DNA of 64,000 nt from JADKAV01 sp963732355 (GCA_963732355.1 CAVSZD010000007.1:186001-250000); one strand, 5' to 3'. Shown: positions 1 to 8,684, counted from the stretch's first letter. Program-made: numbers and translations. The notes: generated from the sequence alone by a model not told the origin.

Positions 1-782
1 CGCCGGCCGTCTGTCCTGAGCGGTATCGACCGCATGGAGACCGTCGCCTCATCGACTTCCACGTCCACGCTGCCAGCGCCCCGACCACTGGACACGACCC
101 CGATGGACTCGTCCACCGGACCCCTGCGTGAGGCCAGTCGCCGGACTTCTCGCTCGAGAAGGCGACCGGTCAGGTCGGTGTTCACACCCATCCGCCGGAA
201 CGCGCTGCGGGCGTTGGGCGAGGCGAACACCACCACCCCGGAGGCGTCCAGGCGTAGCAGCCCGTCACCCACCCGCGGCGGTGTCGACGAGTCCTGCATG
301 CCGTAGGTGGGGAAGTCGCCCTGGCACAGCATCTGCGCCAACGCATCGGCCACTTCCCGATAGGTCCGTTCGAGTTCGCCGGCCTCCCTCGGTGACAGAC
401 CCGAGCGCCGCGCGATCACCGCGATCACCCGGCCGTCGAGAAGCACCGGCACCGCCTCTGTGCCCTTGGGCAGCAGGGAATCTTCGGGGGTCCGGTTGAG
501 GATGACCCGCTGGGAGTGAAACGCCCGCTCGACCTCGCGCAGGCGTCCCTTGGCGGCGAACGCCCCGACGATGTCCTCGGGGTACACCGTCGGACCGGTG
601 CTGGGGCGGACCTGCGACACCGCGATGAATCCCGCGTCGTTCCACGTCGACAGCCACATGACGAGGTCGGAGAAGGACAGATCTGCCAGCAGGGTCCAGT
701 CCGCGATGACCAGGTGCAAATGTGCGATCTGCGCGGAGGTCAGGTCGGTGCGCTCGCGTGCCAACCGATCCAGATCAACCAT
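1..782 (-). CDS. pdtaS: Sensor histidine kinase PdtaS, N-terminal part (cut by window edge)
   Basis: Reading from ATG at 782 gives an open frame running off the left edge, about 260 residues without a stop. The start (RLARERTDLTSAQIAHLHLV, then DWTLLADLSFSDLVMW) and the later stretch DGLLRLDASGVVVFASPNA closely resemble mycobacterial PdtaS (Rv3220c), which senses through an N-terminal GAF-like domain and a PAS domain and phosphorylates the antiterminator-type regulator PdtaR. Only these sensory domains are present; the kinase core lies outside. It is divergent from bioA with a 28-bp gap, so the promoters must be compact or overlapping. The family call is firm; kinase activity cannot be judged here. 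Confidence 0.85.
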   Translation of the reverse strand, partial: MVDLDRLARERTDLTSAQIAHLHLVIADWTLLADLSFSDLVMWLSTWNDAGFIAVSQVRPSTGPTVYPEDIVGAFAAKGRLREVERAFHSQRVILNRTPEDSLLPKGTEAVPVLLDGRVIAVIARRSGLSPREAGELERTYREVADALAQMLCQGDFPTYGMQDSSTPPRVGDGLLRLDASGVVVFASPNARSAFRRMGVNTDLTGRLLEREVRRLASRRGPVDESIGVVSSGRGAGSVDVEVDEATVSMRSIPLRTDGR

Positions 783-810
783 GCCCTGACTCTATTGGCA
801 CACTGGGACC

Positions 811-2112
811 GTGAGTGACAGCCTTCTGCGGGCCGACGAACAGCACGTCTGGCACCCATTCACCCAGCACTCGTGGTGGCCGCAGGACGAGCCTCTCGTG
901 ATCACCCGGGCCGATGGCGTCTGGCTCTACGACGACACCGGGCGCAAATACATCGACGGTTTCTCCTCTCTGTGGGTCACTGTTCATGGGCACAACGAAC
1001 CCCGGATCAACGACGCCATCGCCAAGCAGGCCCAGACACTGGACCACTCCACGTTCCTCGGGTTCACCCACGAGCCGGGTGTCCGGCTGGCCCAGGAACT
1101 GGTGGCGCGCAGCCCCGAACCCCTGACCCGCACGTTCTTCGCCGGTGACGGCTCGTCCGCAGTTGAGGCCGCGATCAAGATGGCCTACCAGGCCAAGGCG
1201 CAGCAGGGCCAGACCCGCCCCCTGTACGTCCACGTTGCGCAGGGCTATCACGGGGACACTCTCGGAGCGGTCTCAGTGGGCGGCATCGACGTGTTCCACC
1301 ACACCTACCGGCCGATCCTGCTGAGCACTCGCATGGTGTCCTCGCCCGGGCTGCGCGAACCCGGGCAGACCCCGGCTGAGCGGGCGCAGGAGGTTCTGGC
1401 CGAGATGCAAAGCCTTCTCGAAGAGGTGGGCGATCAGGTCTGTGCAGTGGTCGTCGAGCCGATGGTGCAGGCCGCCGGGGGCATGCTGACCCACGACGCC
1501 AGCTTCCTGCAGGGCGTGCGCGCGTTGTCCACGCACTTCGGCGCGTACCTGGTGACCGACGAGGTCGCCACGGGCATCGGCCGCACAGGTCGCATGTGGG
1601 CCGTCGAACACGCAGGCGTCCAGCCCGACCTGCTCACCTGCGGCAAGGGCCTGACCGGCGGGGTCCTACCACTTTCGGCGGTGCTGGCCACCGAGGAGAT
1701 CTACGAGAGTTTCCTGGGCGACGGCTCCCGCACCTTCTTCCACGGCCACTCCTACACCGCCAATCCCTTGTGCGCGGCCGCTGCACTGGCCAACCTCGAG
1801 CTGATCGACGAGCGGAACACGATCGAACACGCCGACTGGATCGGGCGCAGGCTCGGCGACCTGCTGAAGCCGCTGGAGGACGACGAGCGGGTGGTGGAGG
1901 TCCGCCGGATCGGCACCATGACCGGCATCGAGGTCAAACCCCACGGCGATCGCACGGGCTTTCGCATCTGCACCGCGGCGCGCGAGATGGGAGTCATCAC
2001 CCGCCCCCTGGGCGACGTCGTGATCCTCATGCCGCCACTGGGCATCGAGGAGCCGGAATTGCAGCAACTGGTCGAAGCGGTCTCCTACGGTCTGGATGTG
2101 GTCCACCGGTGA
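811..2112 (+). CDS. bioA: Adenosylmethionine-8-amino-7-oxononanoate aminotransferase
   Basis: 433 residues, the usual length for BioA, a PLP enzyme that transfers an amino group from S-adenosylmethionine to KAPA to make DAPA, the third step of biotin ring assembly. The N-terminal HVWHPFTQHS block is typical of BioA; later come the cofactor-region VVVEPMVQAAGG, the VTDEVATGIGRTG block and the PLP lysine in CGKGLTGG (about residue 275). The start is GTG. It is first in a tight bio operon: its TGA overlaps the GTG of bioF in GTGA. The function is well supported by motifs and by its neighbours. Confidence 0.97.
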   Translation: MSDSLLRADEQHVWHPFTQHSWWPQDEPLVITRADGVWLYDDTGRKYIDGFSSLWVTVHGHNEPRINDAIAKQAQTLDHSTFLGFTHEPGVRLAQELVARSPEPLTRTFFAGDGSSAVEAAIKMAYQAKAQQGQTRPLYVHVAQGYHGDTLGAVSVGGIDVFHHTYRPILLSTRMVSSPGLREPGQTPAERAQEVLAEMQSLLEEVGDQVCAVVVEPMVQAAGGMLTHDASFLQGVRALSTHFGAYLVTDEVATGIGRTGRMWAVEHAGVQPDLLTCGKGLTGGVLPLSAVLATEEIYESFLGDGSRTFFHGHSYTANPLCAAAALANLELIDERNTIEHADWIGRRLGDLLKPLEDDERVVEVRRIGTMTGIEVKPHGDRTGFRICTAAREMGVITRPLGDVVILMPPLGIEEPELQQLVEAVSYGLDVVHR

Positions 2113-3230
2113 CCTGGCTACAGGAACAGGACCGGCGGCGCCGGGCGTCCGGGCTGCATCGCAGTCTGCGCGCACGCACGCCCGACCGGGTGGACATCGC
2201 CTCCAACGACTACCTGGGACTGGCGTCGAATCCGGTGGTGGTCGAGGCCGGGGTTGCAGCGCTGCGCGAGTGGGGGGCCGGCGCCACCGGATCCCGACTG
2301 GTCAGCGGCCACACCGTGCTGCATGCCGAACTCGAGTCGGCCCTGGCCAACCTGCTGGACGCCGAACGGACCCTGGTGTTCTCCTCGGGCTACTTGGCCA
2401 ATCTGGCTGCCATCACGGCCCTGACCGACGACCAGACGATGTTGCTGTCGGATGCCTACAACCACGCCTCGATCGTCGACGCCTGCCGCCTTTCGCGCGC
2501 GCAGGTGCAGGTCTATCCCAATGGCGACACGGGTGCGGTGGCAGCCCTTCTGGCCGCCAACCCGGGCCGGCGGGCAGTGATCGTCACCGATGCACTGTTC
2601 AGCGTGGACGGCAACCTTGCGCCATTGTCCGACCTGGCGCAATTGGCACAGCAGCACGGCGCCACGCTGATCGTGGACGAAGCCCACAGCGTGGGGGTGC
2701 TGGGACACGCGGGAGCAGGTGCCTGCATCGCCAACGACGTCAACGGCCCACACGTCGTGCGCACGTTGACCCTGTCCAAGTCCCTGGGTTCACAGGGAGG
2801 GGCGGTCGCGGGCACGGCGCAGGTCGTCGAGCACCTGATCAATGCTGCGCGGTCGTTCATCTTCGACACGGGCCTTGCGCCGGCCGCCGTCGGCAGCGCG
2901 CTTGCCGCTGTCCAGTTACTGCTCTCCCGCCCCCGGCTGCCCGACTTGGCCCTGGCTGCGACGCAGCGTTTGACAACAGTTGCCACCACCGCCGGCTGGG
3001 GTGTACTCCCCCACGACGCCGCCGTCGCCTCAATACCGGTGGGCGACCCTCAGCGCGCTGTCGCCGCCCAGCAGGTGTGCCGGGAGGCAGGGGTTGACAT
3101 CGGGTGTTTCCGGCCACCATCGGTGCCCGACGGAATCGCCCGGCTGCGCATGACCGGCCACGCCACCGTGACCGATGCCGACCTGGAAATCGTGGAGAAG
3201 GCGCTTCGCCTGGCCAAGGAGAACACATGA
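2109..3230 (+). CDS. bioF: 8-amino-7-oxononanoate synthase
   Basis: 373 residues from GTG at 2109, which overlaps the bioA stop by 4 bp. The frame stays open far upstream inside bioA, but only this start gives a BioF-like N-terminus (TWLQEQDRRRRASGLHRSL, then SNDYLGLASNP). It is a PLP alpha-oxoamine synthase that condenses pimeloyl thioester with L-alanine. Visible motifs are GATGSRLVSG, DEAHSVG (cofactor aspartate) and the PLP lysine in TLSKSLGSQGG. The end overlaps bioD by 4 bp (ATGA), so translation is probably coupled along the operon. Confidence 0.96.
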   Translation: MTWLQEQDRRRRASGLHRSLRARTPDRVDIASNDYLGLASNPVVVEAGVAALREWGAGATGSRLVSGHTVLHAELESALANLLDAERTLVFSSGYLANLAAITALTDDQTMLLSDAYNHASIVDACRLSRAQVQVYPNGDTGAVAALLAANPGRRAVIVTDALFSVDGNLAPLSDLAQLAQQHGATLIVDEAHSVGVLGHAGAGACIANDVNGPHVVRTLTLSKSLGSQGGAVAGTAQVVEHLINAARSFIFDTGLAPAAVGSALAAVQLLLSRPRLPDLALAATQRLTTVATTAGWGVLPHDAAVASIPVGDPQRAVAAQQVCREAGVDIGCFRPPSVPDGIARLRMTGHATVTDADLEIVEKALRLAKENT

Positions 3231-3937
3231 GTGTCATCGCCGTGACCGGCACGAGCACCGACGTCGGCAAGACCGTCGTCACAGCTGCGATCGCCGCCTT
3301 GTGCCCGGATGTGGTCACCGTCCTCAAACCCGCGCAAACCGGCCTGAGCCTGGACGAGGCAGGCGACGTCGACGCCGTCAAGGCCCTCGTGCCTCACGTC
3401 GAGACCATGGAACTGGTCCGCTACCCCGATCCGGTGGCGCCGGCGACCGCCGCGCGGCTCAGTGGGATCCCGACGTTGGGGGTCGCCGAGGTCGTCGAAG
3501 GCATCGAGGAGGCAGACGCCGACCTTGTTCTGCTGGAGGGTGCCGGCGGGTTGTTGGTGCGTCTCAGCGACGACCCCGTGCTTACCTTCGCGGACCTGCT
3601 GGTCGAGATCGGCGCACCGGCAGTCCTCGTCACGACCGTCGAGTTGGGCACCCTGAACCACACGGCACTCACGTTGGAAGCCATGCATGCGCGCGGCATC
3701 GAACTCGCCGGGGTTGTGGTCGGGGCCTGGCCGCAAGAGCCGGACCTGGTGCATTGGACCAACCTCGAGGACCTTCGCACCCTGGTCGGCCAGCCGCTGG
3801 CCGGAATCCTGCCCGGACAGATCGGAAGGCTGGCGCCGAAGGAGTTCGAGCGGGTGGCCCGCGACGGCTTGTCCCCTGGATTCGGCGGGCAGTTCGAGGC
3901 GGATAGGTTTGTGGAACGAGCAAAGGAACACAGGTGA
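3227..3937 (+). CDS. bioD: Dethiobiotin synthetase
   Basis: 236 residues from ATG 3227, overlapping the bioF stop; a longer upstream frame is only bioF shadow. It closes the ureido ring of DAPA with CO2 and ATP. The N-terminal P-loop GTSTDVGKTVV is the family's GTxTDVGKT signature, followed by VLKPAQTG (substrate-site lysine) and the LLEGAGGLLVR block. It lies between bioF and bioB, with overlapping ends on both sides, which fixes the reading frame and role. Confidence 0.96.
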   Translation: MSVIAVTGTSTDVGKTVVTAAIAALCPDVVTVLKPAQTGLSLDEAGDVDAVKALVPHVETMELVRYPDPVAPATAARLSGIPTLGVAEVVEGIEEADADLVLLEGAGGLLVRLSDDPVLTFADLLVEIGAPAVLVTTVELGTLNHTALTLEAMHARGIELAGVVVGAWPQEPDLVHWTNLEDLRTLVGQPLAGILPGQIGRLAPKEFERVARDGLSPGFGGQFEADRFVERAKEHR

Positions 3938-4935
3938 GCATGAACGCGACGGTGCTGGACGCTGCCCAACGGGTCCTGGAGACGGGTGAGGGCCTGCGCG
4001 AGGACGAAGTGCTGCAGGTCCTGCGACTGCCCGACGAGGACATCCCGGCCCTGCTGGAGCTCGCCCACAGCGTGCGCGTGAAGTGGTGCGGGCCCGAGGT
4101 CGAGGTCGAAGGCATCGTCTCGCTGAAGACCGGCGGGTGCCCCGAGGACTGCCACTTCTGCTCCCAGTCCGGACTCTTCGAATCGCCCGTGCGCGCGGCC
4201 TGGCTGGACATCCCCGGGCTGGTGGACGCGGCCAAGCAGACCGCCGCCACCGGTGCGAGCGAGTTCTGCATCGTGGCGGCAGTTCGGGGCCCGGACGAGA
4301 AGCTGATGAGCCAGATGGCCGAGGCCGTCCAGGCCATCAAAGCCGCGGTGGACATCAACGTCGCCGCCAGTCTCGGGATCCTCACCCGCGAGCAGGTCGA
4401 AGAGCTCAAAGCGATGGGTATCCACCGGTACAACCACAACCTCGAGACCGCCAAGTCCTACTTCCCGCACGTCGTGACCACCCACACCTGGGACGAGCGG
4501 TGGGACACCTTGCGCATGATCGCCGACTCCGGCATGGAGGTCTGCTGCGGCGGCATCGTGGGCATGGGCGAGAGCTTGGAGCAGCGTGCCGAGTTCGCCG
4601 CCCAACTCGCACAGCTGGAACCGCACGAGGTGCCTTTGAACTTCCTGAACCCCCGTCCCGGCACGCCCTTCGCCGACCAGCCGGTGATGAGTTCGGCCGA
4701 TGCGTTGCGCACCATCGCCGCATTCCGGCTGGCCCTGCCACGGACCATCCTGCGCTACGCGGGAGGCCGCGAACTGACACTCGGTGACCCCGGCACGCGC
4801 GACGGCCTGCTCGGCGGGATCAACGCCGTTATCGTCGGTAACTACTTGACCACTCTCGGCCGCTCGGCCGACGACGACCTCGAGCTGCTCACCGAACTGA
4901 ACATGCCCATCAAGGCCCTGTCCGACTCCTTGTAA
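3934..4935 (+). CDS. bioB: Biotin synthase
   Basis: 333 residues; GTG 3934 overlaps the bioD stop, and ATG 3940 is an alternative two codons on. It is a radical SAM enzyme that inserts sulfur into dethiobiotin. The SAM cluster motif CPEDCHFCSQS is present near residue 67, followed by YNHNLETA and the CCGGIVGMGES block, with Y-A-G-G-R near the C-terminus as in family members. In Mycobacterium, BioB works with a small helper protein BsaP; a bsaP-like gene occurs 2.2 kb downstream here. It is the last of the four classic bio genes. Confidence 0.97.
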   Translation: MSMNATVLDAAQRVLETGEGLREDEVLQVLRLPDEDIPALLELAHSVRVKWCGPEVEVEGIVSLKTGGCPEDCHFCSQSGLFESPVRAAWLDIPGLVDAAKQTAATGASEFCIVAAVRGPDEKLMSQMAEAVQAIKAAVDINVAASLGILTREQVEELKAMGIHRYNHNLETAKSYFPHVVTTHTWDERWDTLRMIADSGMEVCCGGIVGMGESLEQRAEFAAQLAQLEPHEVPLNFLNPRPGTPFADQPVMSSADALRTIAAFRLALPRTILRYAGGRELTLGDPGTRDGLLGGINAVIVGNYLTTLGRSADDDLELLTELNMPIKALSDSL

Positions 4936-4947
4936 GGAACCCTCACC

Positions 4948-5037
4948 ATGATGAATACCAAAGGCCCAGTCGTGGCCGTCGTTGCGATCCTGCTCATTGT
5001 CGGCCTCGTCTGGGGCATCCTGATCGGCATCCTCTGA
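4948..5037 (+). CDS. 29-residue single-pass membrane peptide, unknown function
   Basis: A short frame directly after bioB. AAGGAAC at 4934-4940 is a good ribosome binding site 7 bases before ATG 4948 (a second ATG follows at 4951). The product begins MMNTKGPVV and is then almost entirely hydrophobic up to a C-terminal IGIL, fitting one transmembrane helix. Its stop TGA (5035-5037) shares its A with the ATG of the next gene, suggesting translational coupling. I do not recognise a family. It could be a genuine small membrane protein or a leader that passes ribosomes to the ThDP gene. Confidence 0.6.
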   Translation: MMNTKGPVVAVVAILLIVGLVWGILIGIL

Positions 5038-6722
5038 TGACCAGCGGACACGGCGGCTGGCACGCCATCTCCGCCGCCCAGGCCTACGGCGTGCAGACGC
5101 TGTTCACGCTGTCCGGGGCTCACATCTTCCCGTTGTTCGACGCCGCGGTCGGCGGCAAGGAACGGGTGGACGCCGCCGGCGATTCCCAGACAGCTGAACG
5201 CACCGGACCCATCCGGCTTGTCGACGTGCGCCACGAGGCCACGGCCGTGTTCGCCGCCGAAGCCACCGCGAAACTGACCCGGACCCCGGGCTTCGCTGCT
5301 GTCACGGCCGGACCTGGTGTGACCAATGCGGTCAGCGGTCTGACCAGCGCCTGGTTCAACTCGGTGCCCATGGTCGTGATGGGCGGGCGCTCGCCGGACT
5401 TCCGCTGGGGCCTGGGTGCGTTGCAGGAGATGGACCACGTCCCCGTGGTGTCCAGTGTTACCAAGAGCGCGGCAACCGCGCATGATGCTTCCCAGATCGG
5501 CGCGATGACCGCTGCCGCGTTCGAAGCCGCCACCACGGCTCACCGTGGCCCGGCCTTCCTCGACGTGCCCATGGACATCTTCTACGCGCCCGTGGACGCA
5601 CCCGACCCGGTCCGTCACACCGATCCCGACCGCAGCCCCGATCCCGACGCCGTGGCTCAGGTGGCCGGGCTTCTCGCAGGCGCTGAACGCCCCGTGCTGA
5701 TCCTCGGCTCGGACGTGTGGAACGACTTCGCCGAGGACGCCGCCGTACGCATTGCGACCACGCTGCAACTGCCGGTGATCCCCAACGGCATGGGCCGCGG
5801 TGTGGTTCCCAGCGGCCACCCGTTGCTGGTCACCCGGGCCCGGTCGCAGGCTTTGAAGAACGCCGACCTGGTGGTCGTCGTGGGGACCCCGTTGGACTTC
5901 CGGCTCGGGTACGGCAAGTTCGGACCGGCCGAGGCTCCCGCGCGGGTCGTGCACATCGTGGACCACCCCGATCAGGTGTCCCGTCGCGCCGAACCCACCG
6001 CCTGGGTGGCCGGCGCCTTGGGCCAGACCCTGGACGCGATCACGGCTGCCTGGCAGTCCCACCCCCAGCACCGCGAGCGCGCGGACTGGCTCACCGGCCT
6101 GCAGGACGCCGCCGCGGCCGCTGTGGCTGCCGACGCCGAGATCCTCGGTAGCACGCTCGACCCGATCCACCCCGGACGAATCTACGGCGAACTCAACAAG
6201 CGCCTCGCCGACGACAGCGTGGTCATCGGCGACGGCGGGGACTTCGTCAGTTTCGCCGGCAAGTTCATCGAACCCAAGCAGCCCGGCCACTGGCTCGATC
6301 CGGGCCCGTACGGCTGCCTGGGAACGGGGTTGGGCTACGCGATGGCCGCGGCGATCGCCAAGCCCTCGTCGCAGACCGTCCTGCTGCTCGGTGACGGCGC
6401 GGCGGGCTTCAGTCTCATGGACGTGGACACGTTGGTGCGCCAGGACTTGCCGGTTGTGATGGTGATGGGCAACAACAGCGCGTGGGGTCTTGAGAAGCAC
6501 CCGATGCGGTTGCTTCACCAGTACGACGTCGCCGCGGACCTACAGCAGGGAACGCGCTACGACGAGGTGGTCCGCGCATTGGGTGGTGCCGGCGAAACCG
6601 TCACGGACCCCGACCAGATCGGTCCGGCGCTTGAGCGGGCGTTCGACGCCCAAGTGCCCTACTTGGTCAACGTGCTCACTGACCCGGAGATTGCTTACCC
6701 TCGCGCAACAACCGGTCTGTAG
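5037..6722 (+). CDS. Acetolactate synthase-like ThDP enzyme (IlvG/Rv1820 type)
   Basis: 561 residues, the length of acetolactate synthase large subunits. The N-terminal half contains the FTLSGAHIFPLFD block and the conserved glutamate in VDVRHEATAVFAAE; the middle has NGMGRGVVP; the C-terminal ThDP motif starts GDGAAGFS and ends GNN about 28 residues later. The overall pattern, including WGLEKHP and NVLTDPEIAYPR, closely follows mycobacterial IlvG (Rv1820). The substrate is uncertain, since this clade is not the main IlvB enzyme and could use another 2-oxoacid or acyl-CoA. It starts on the last base of the membrane-peptide gene and its 3' end overlaps the convergent thioesterase by 47 bp. Confidence 0.85.
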   Translation: MTSGHGGWHAISAAQAYGVQTLFTLSGAHIFPLFDAAVGGKERVDAAGDSQTAERTGPIRLVDVRHEATAVFAAEATAKLTRTPGFAAVTAGPGVTNAVSGLTSAWFNSVPMVVMGGRSPDFRWGLGALQEMDHVPVVSSVTKSAATAHDASQIGAMTAAAFEAATTAHRGPAFLDVPMDIFYAPVDAPDPVRHTDPDRSPDPDAVAQVAGLLAGAERPVLILGSDVWNDFAEDAAVRIATTLQLPVIPNGMGRGVVPSGHPLLVTRARSQALKNADLVVVVGTPLDFRLGYGKFGPAEAPARVVHIVDHPDQVSRRAEPTAWVAGALGQTLDAITAAWQSHPQHRERADWLTGLQDAAAAAVAADAEILGSTLDPIHPGRIYGELNKRLADDSVVIGDGGDFVSFAGKFIEPKQPGHWLDPGPYGCLGTGLGYAMAAAIAKPSSQTVLLLGDGAAGFSLMDVDTLVRQDLPVVMVMGNNSAWGLEKHPMRLLHQYDVAADLQQGTRYDEVVRALGGAGETVTDPDQIGPALERAFDAQVPYLVNVLTDPEIAYPRATTGL

Positions 6723-7110
6723 CCCGCCGGTCGAGTTTGGCCAGGAAACGTTCACGCTGCACGACCGCCCGGGTGATCACCCCCCTGGCGATGAGCACGT
6801 CCTGACCGTTGTGCTTCTGCGTGGCCTCGACCTTGAACGTGATCATCGCGCCATCGACTTCGGCGACGGTCGCGGTGCAGGTCACTTCCGCCCCAACCGC
6901 ACTGGGACGTAGGTGGTCCAGACCCACCCGGGTGCCCACGGTCGATTCGGCTTCGGTCGCCCCGGTGATCTCGATGGTCGCGGCCTCCATCCAGGCGAGC
7001 AGGATCGGCGTGCCCAACACCGCCATGTCGCCACTGCCGACAGCCTTGGCCGTGTCCGTTTCGGTGACCGTCCTGACAACCGTTGCGGTCTGCCCCACCG
7101 AGATCTCCAT
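6676..7110 (-). CDS. Hotdog-fold acyl-CoA thioesterase, FlK-like
   Basis: 144 residues. The pattern VLGTPILLAWMEAATIE followed by GTRVGLDHLRPSAVG fits the fluoroacetyl-CoA thioesterase (FlK)-like hotdog family, in which the Thr, Glu and His in equivalent blocks form the active site; all three can be seen here. The C-terminal RGVITRAVVQRERFLAKL matches the end of this family. It probably hydrolyses a short acyl-CoA, as a proofreading or housekeeping role. It is on the strand opposite to its neighbours and overlaps the 3' end of the ThDP gene. Confidence 0.8.
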   Translation of the reverse strand: MEISVGQTATVVRTVTETDTAKAVGSGDMAVLGTPILLAWMEAATIEITGATEAESTVGTRVGLDHLRPSAVGAEVTCTATVAEVDGAMITFKVEATQKHNGQDVLIARGVITRAVVQRERFLAKLDRRATDRLLREGKQSPGQ

Positions 7111-7145
7111 GCAGGTCAGATTACGGGGATGGTTAGCCTGAAGGC

Positions 7146-7304
7146 GTGTCGTACTGCCCTGTTTGCGGAGTCCTTGGCCATGACTGTGACCAGCCCCTGG
7201 AACCGCCCCGTTTCTGCGCCGAATGCGGCCGCCGGATGATCGTGCAGGTGACCCCGTCCGGCTGGCAGGCCAAGTGTTCGCGGCACGGGGTGATCGAGGG
7301 CTGA
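7146..7304 (+). CDS. bsaP: Biotin synthase auxiliary protein BsaP
   Basis: 52 residues from GTG 7146, which must be the start because an in-frame TAG lies just upstream. The cysteines are CPVC (4, 7), C14, CAEC (24, 27) and C44, and the core reads LEPPRFCAECGRRMIVQVTP then GWQAKCSRHG. This is the pattern I recall for mycobacterial Rv1590, placed next to bioB and reported to be needed for BioB activity, probably in Fe-S cluster supply. Here it is separated from bioB by the membrane peptide, ThDP enzyme and thioesterase, but remains in the biotin neighbourhood. The identification rests on motif memory, not a search. Confidence 0.82.
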   Translation: MSYCPVCGVLGHDCDQPLEPPRFCAECGRRMIVQVTPSGWQAKCSRHGVIEG

Positions 7305-7319
7305 GGGTGGTGGCCGCGC

Positions 7320-7376
7320 GGCCCGCGTTACCCCCGCCCGCGTTACCGACCCGCCCGCGTTAGCCACCCGCCCGCG
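7320..7376. repeat. Four tandem GCCCGCGTTA-containing units
   Basis: After bsaP, the 10-mer GCCCGCGTTA recurs four times at about 15-18 bp intervals, with short variable linkers of C, A and G. It is non-coding and directly precedes the strong hairpin at 7379. It could be slipped replication or a protein-binding array; nothing in the sequence decides. Confidence 0.6.
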
Positions 7377-7378
7377 TT

Positions 7379-7440
7379 AGAGGTTGTTCTGTTGGTTAGC
7401 GAAACAACGCGTGGATTCGCTAACCAACAGCACAACCTCT
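7379..7440. terminator. 25-bp-stem hairpin between convergent genes
   Basis: Arms 7379-7403 and 7416-7440 pair at 24 of 25 positions around a 12-nt loop. It lies between the 3' ends of bsaP (+) and pilT (-), so a bidirectional terminator is the simplest reading, although there is no T tract. The arm contains GTTGGTTAGCGAA. Such a long near-perfect stem is unusual for a plain terminator, so a small palindromic element is also possible. Confidence 0.6.
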
Positions 7441-7494
7441 AACCAGGACGCCGGCCGGAGCGGTCCGGGCGCAACCAGGACGCCGGCCGGAGCG
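7441..7494. repeat. 22-bp direct repeat, two copies
   Basis: The 22-mer beginning AACCAGGACGCC and ending CCGGAGCG occurs at 7441-7462 and again at 7473-7494 without a mismatch, separated by 10 bp. It abuts the right foot of the 25-bp hairpin and lies just beyond the end of pilT. Confidence 0.85.
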
Positions 7495-7523
7495 CAACCA
7501 GCCCGCACCCCCCCTCAACCGGC

Positions 7524-8661
7524 TCAGCTCGCCACAAGGCCCAACCGGCGCAACTCCACCTCGAGGTCGTGCGGGCTGCTGGAGCCGGCCATGGCCTCTT
7601 CCAAAGTGATGGTCTGGCTGCGGTAGAGGTCCACGAGGTGCTGGTCGAAGGTTTGCATCCCATAGAAGCGCCCTTCGGCGATCAAGGATGTGATGGTCCC
7701 GGTTTTGCCCCTGTCCACGATCGCGTCGGCCACCCGGCCGGTGTTGATGCAGACCTCCATGGCCACGCAGCGCCCCTTGCCGTCCGCCCTGGGGATGAGC
7801 CGCTGGCACAAGATGCCGCGCAAGGCCCCGGCCAGCGAGAGCCGGATCTGCTGCTGCTCGTGTGGCGGGAAGAAGTCGATGACACGGTTGATCGTCTCCT
7901 GGGCATCAACCGTGTGCAGAGTGGACAGCACCAGGTGTCCGGTCTCGGCAGCACTCAAGACCGGCATGAACCGTCTCCACATCGCGCATCTCCCCGATCT
8001 GGATCACATCGGGGTCCTGGCGCATGGCAGCGCGCATGGCCACCTTGAAGTCGGCGGTGTCGATGCGCACCTCACGCTGGTTGATCAAGGCGCGCTTGTC
8101 GTGGTGGATGATCTCGATCGGGTCCTCGATGGTGACCACATGCACGTCGCGGTACCGGTTGATCTCGTCGATCATTCCGGCCGACGTGGTGCTCTTGCCC
8201 GAACCGGTCGGGCCGGTAACGAGGATCAGTCCCCGCGGCTGCAGCGCCAACGCGGACACGGCTTCGGGCAGGCCCAGCGACTCCAGCGCAGGTGCCCCGA
8301 TCGCCACACGCCGGAACACGATCCCGACATTCCCGCGTTGCCGAAAAGCGTTCACCCGGAAGCGCCCCACCCCGTCGACCATCAGCGCGAAGTCGGCCTC
8401 GCCGGTCGCCGCGAACTCCTCGACAAGGTCGGCCCGGATGATCTCGGACAGCATCTGCTTGGTGTCCGTTTCAGACAGGGGTTCGCTGCGCAAGGGACGC
8501 AGTGTGCCGTCGATTCGGACGCGGGGCACGACGCCGGCTTTGATGTGCAGGTCGGACCCACCGCACTCAGTCAGGGCGCGCAGATACGGCTCGACGACCG
8601 CACGACGATTCAGTTCCACGTTGATTGCTTCGTCACGTCGCGCGTTCCGGTTGAGCGGCAA
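7524..8661 (-). pseudogene. pilT: Type IV pilus retraction ATPase PilT, one frameshift
   Basis: Two frames together make a normal PilT of about 379 residues (start TTG 8661; GTG 8619, giving VELNRRAVVEPYL, may be better). The first frame carries the N-terminal GGSDLHIKAG, Walker A GPTGSGKSTT and the start of the Walker B/Asp box GEMRDVETV; the second carries LSAAETGHLVLSTLHT and ends LEVELRRLGL. Dropping one base at about 7962 (in GCCGGTC on the coding strand) restores ETVHAVLSAAETGH, as in intact PilT. All motifs survive, so this is either a very recent mutation or a sequence error. No other pilus gene is nearby. Confidence 0.85.
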
Positions 8662-8684
8662 TGACCGGCACTAGTGTGACAAGG

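Noticed and set aside
1596..2108. Long N-terminal extension of bioF
   Set aside because: It lies inside bioA in another frame; the GTG at 2109 gives the family N-terminus and an overlap typical of the operon.
4842..6518. 558-codon minus-strand frame
   Set aside because: Antisense to the end of bioB and the ThDP enzyme, with no domain pattern.
7320..7376. CRISPR-like array
   Set aside because: Units are 10 bp with 5-8 bp linkers; no proper repeats or spacers and no cas genes in the window.
7959..7968. Programmed +1 frameshift in pilT
   Set aside because: No stop codon, slow codon or internal Shine-Dalgarno at the junction, and several unrelated genes show the same single extra base, so a sequence artefact or mutation is simpler.
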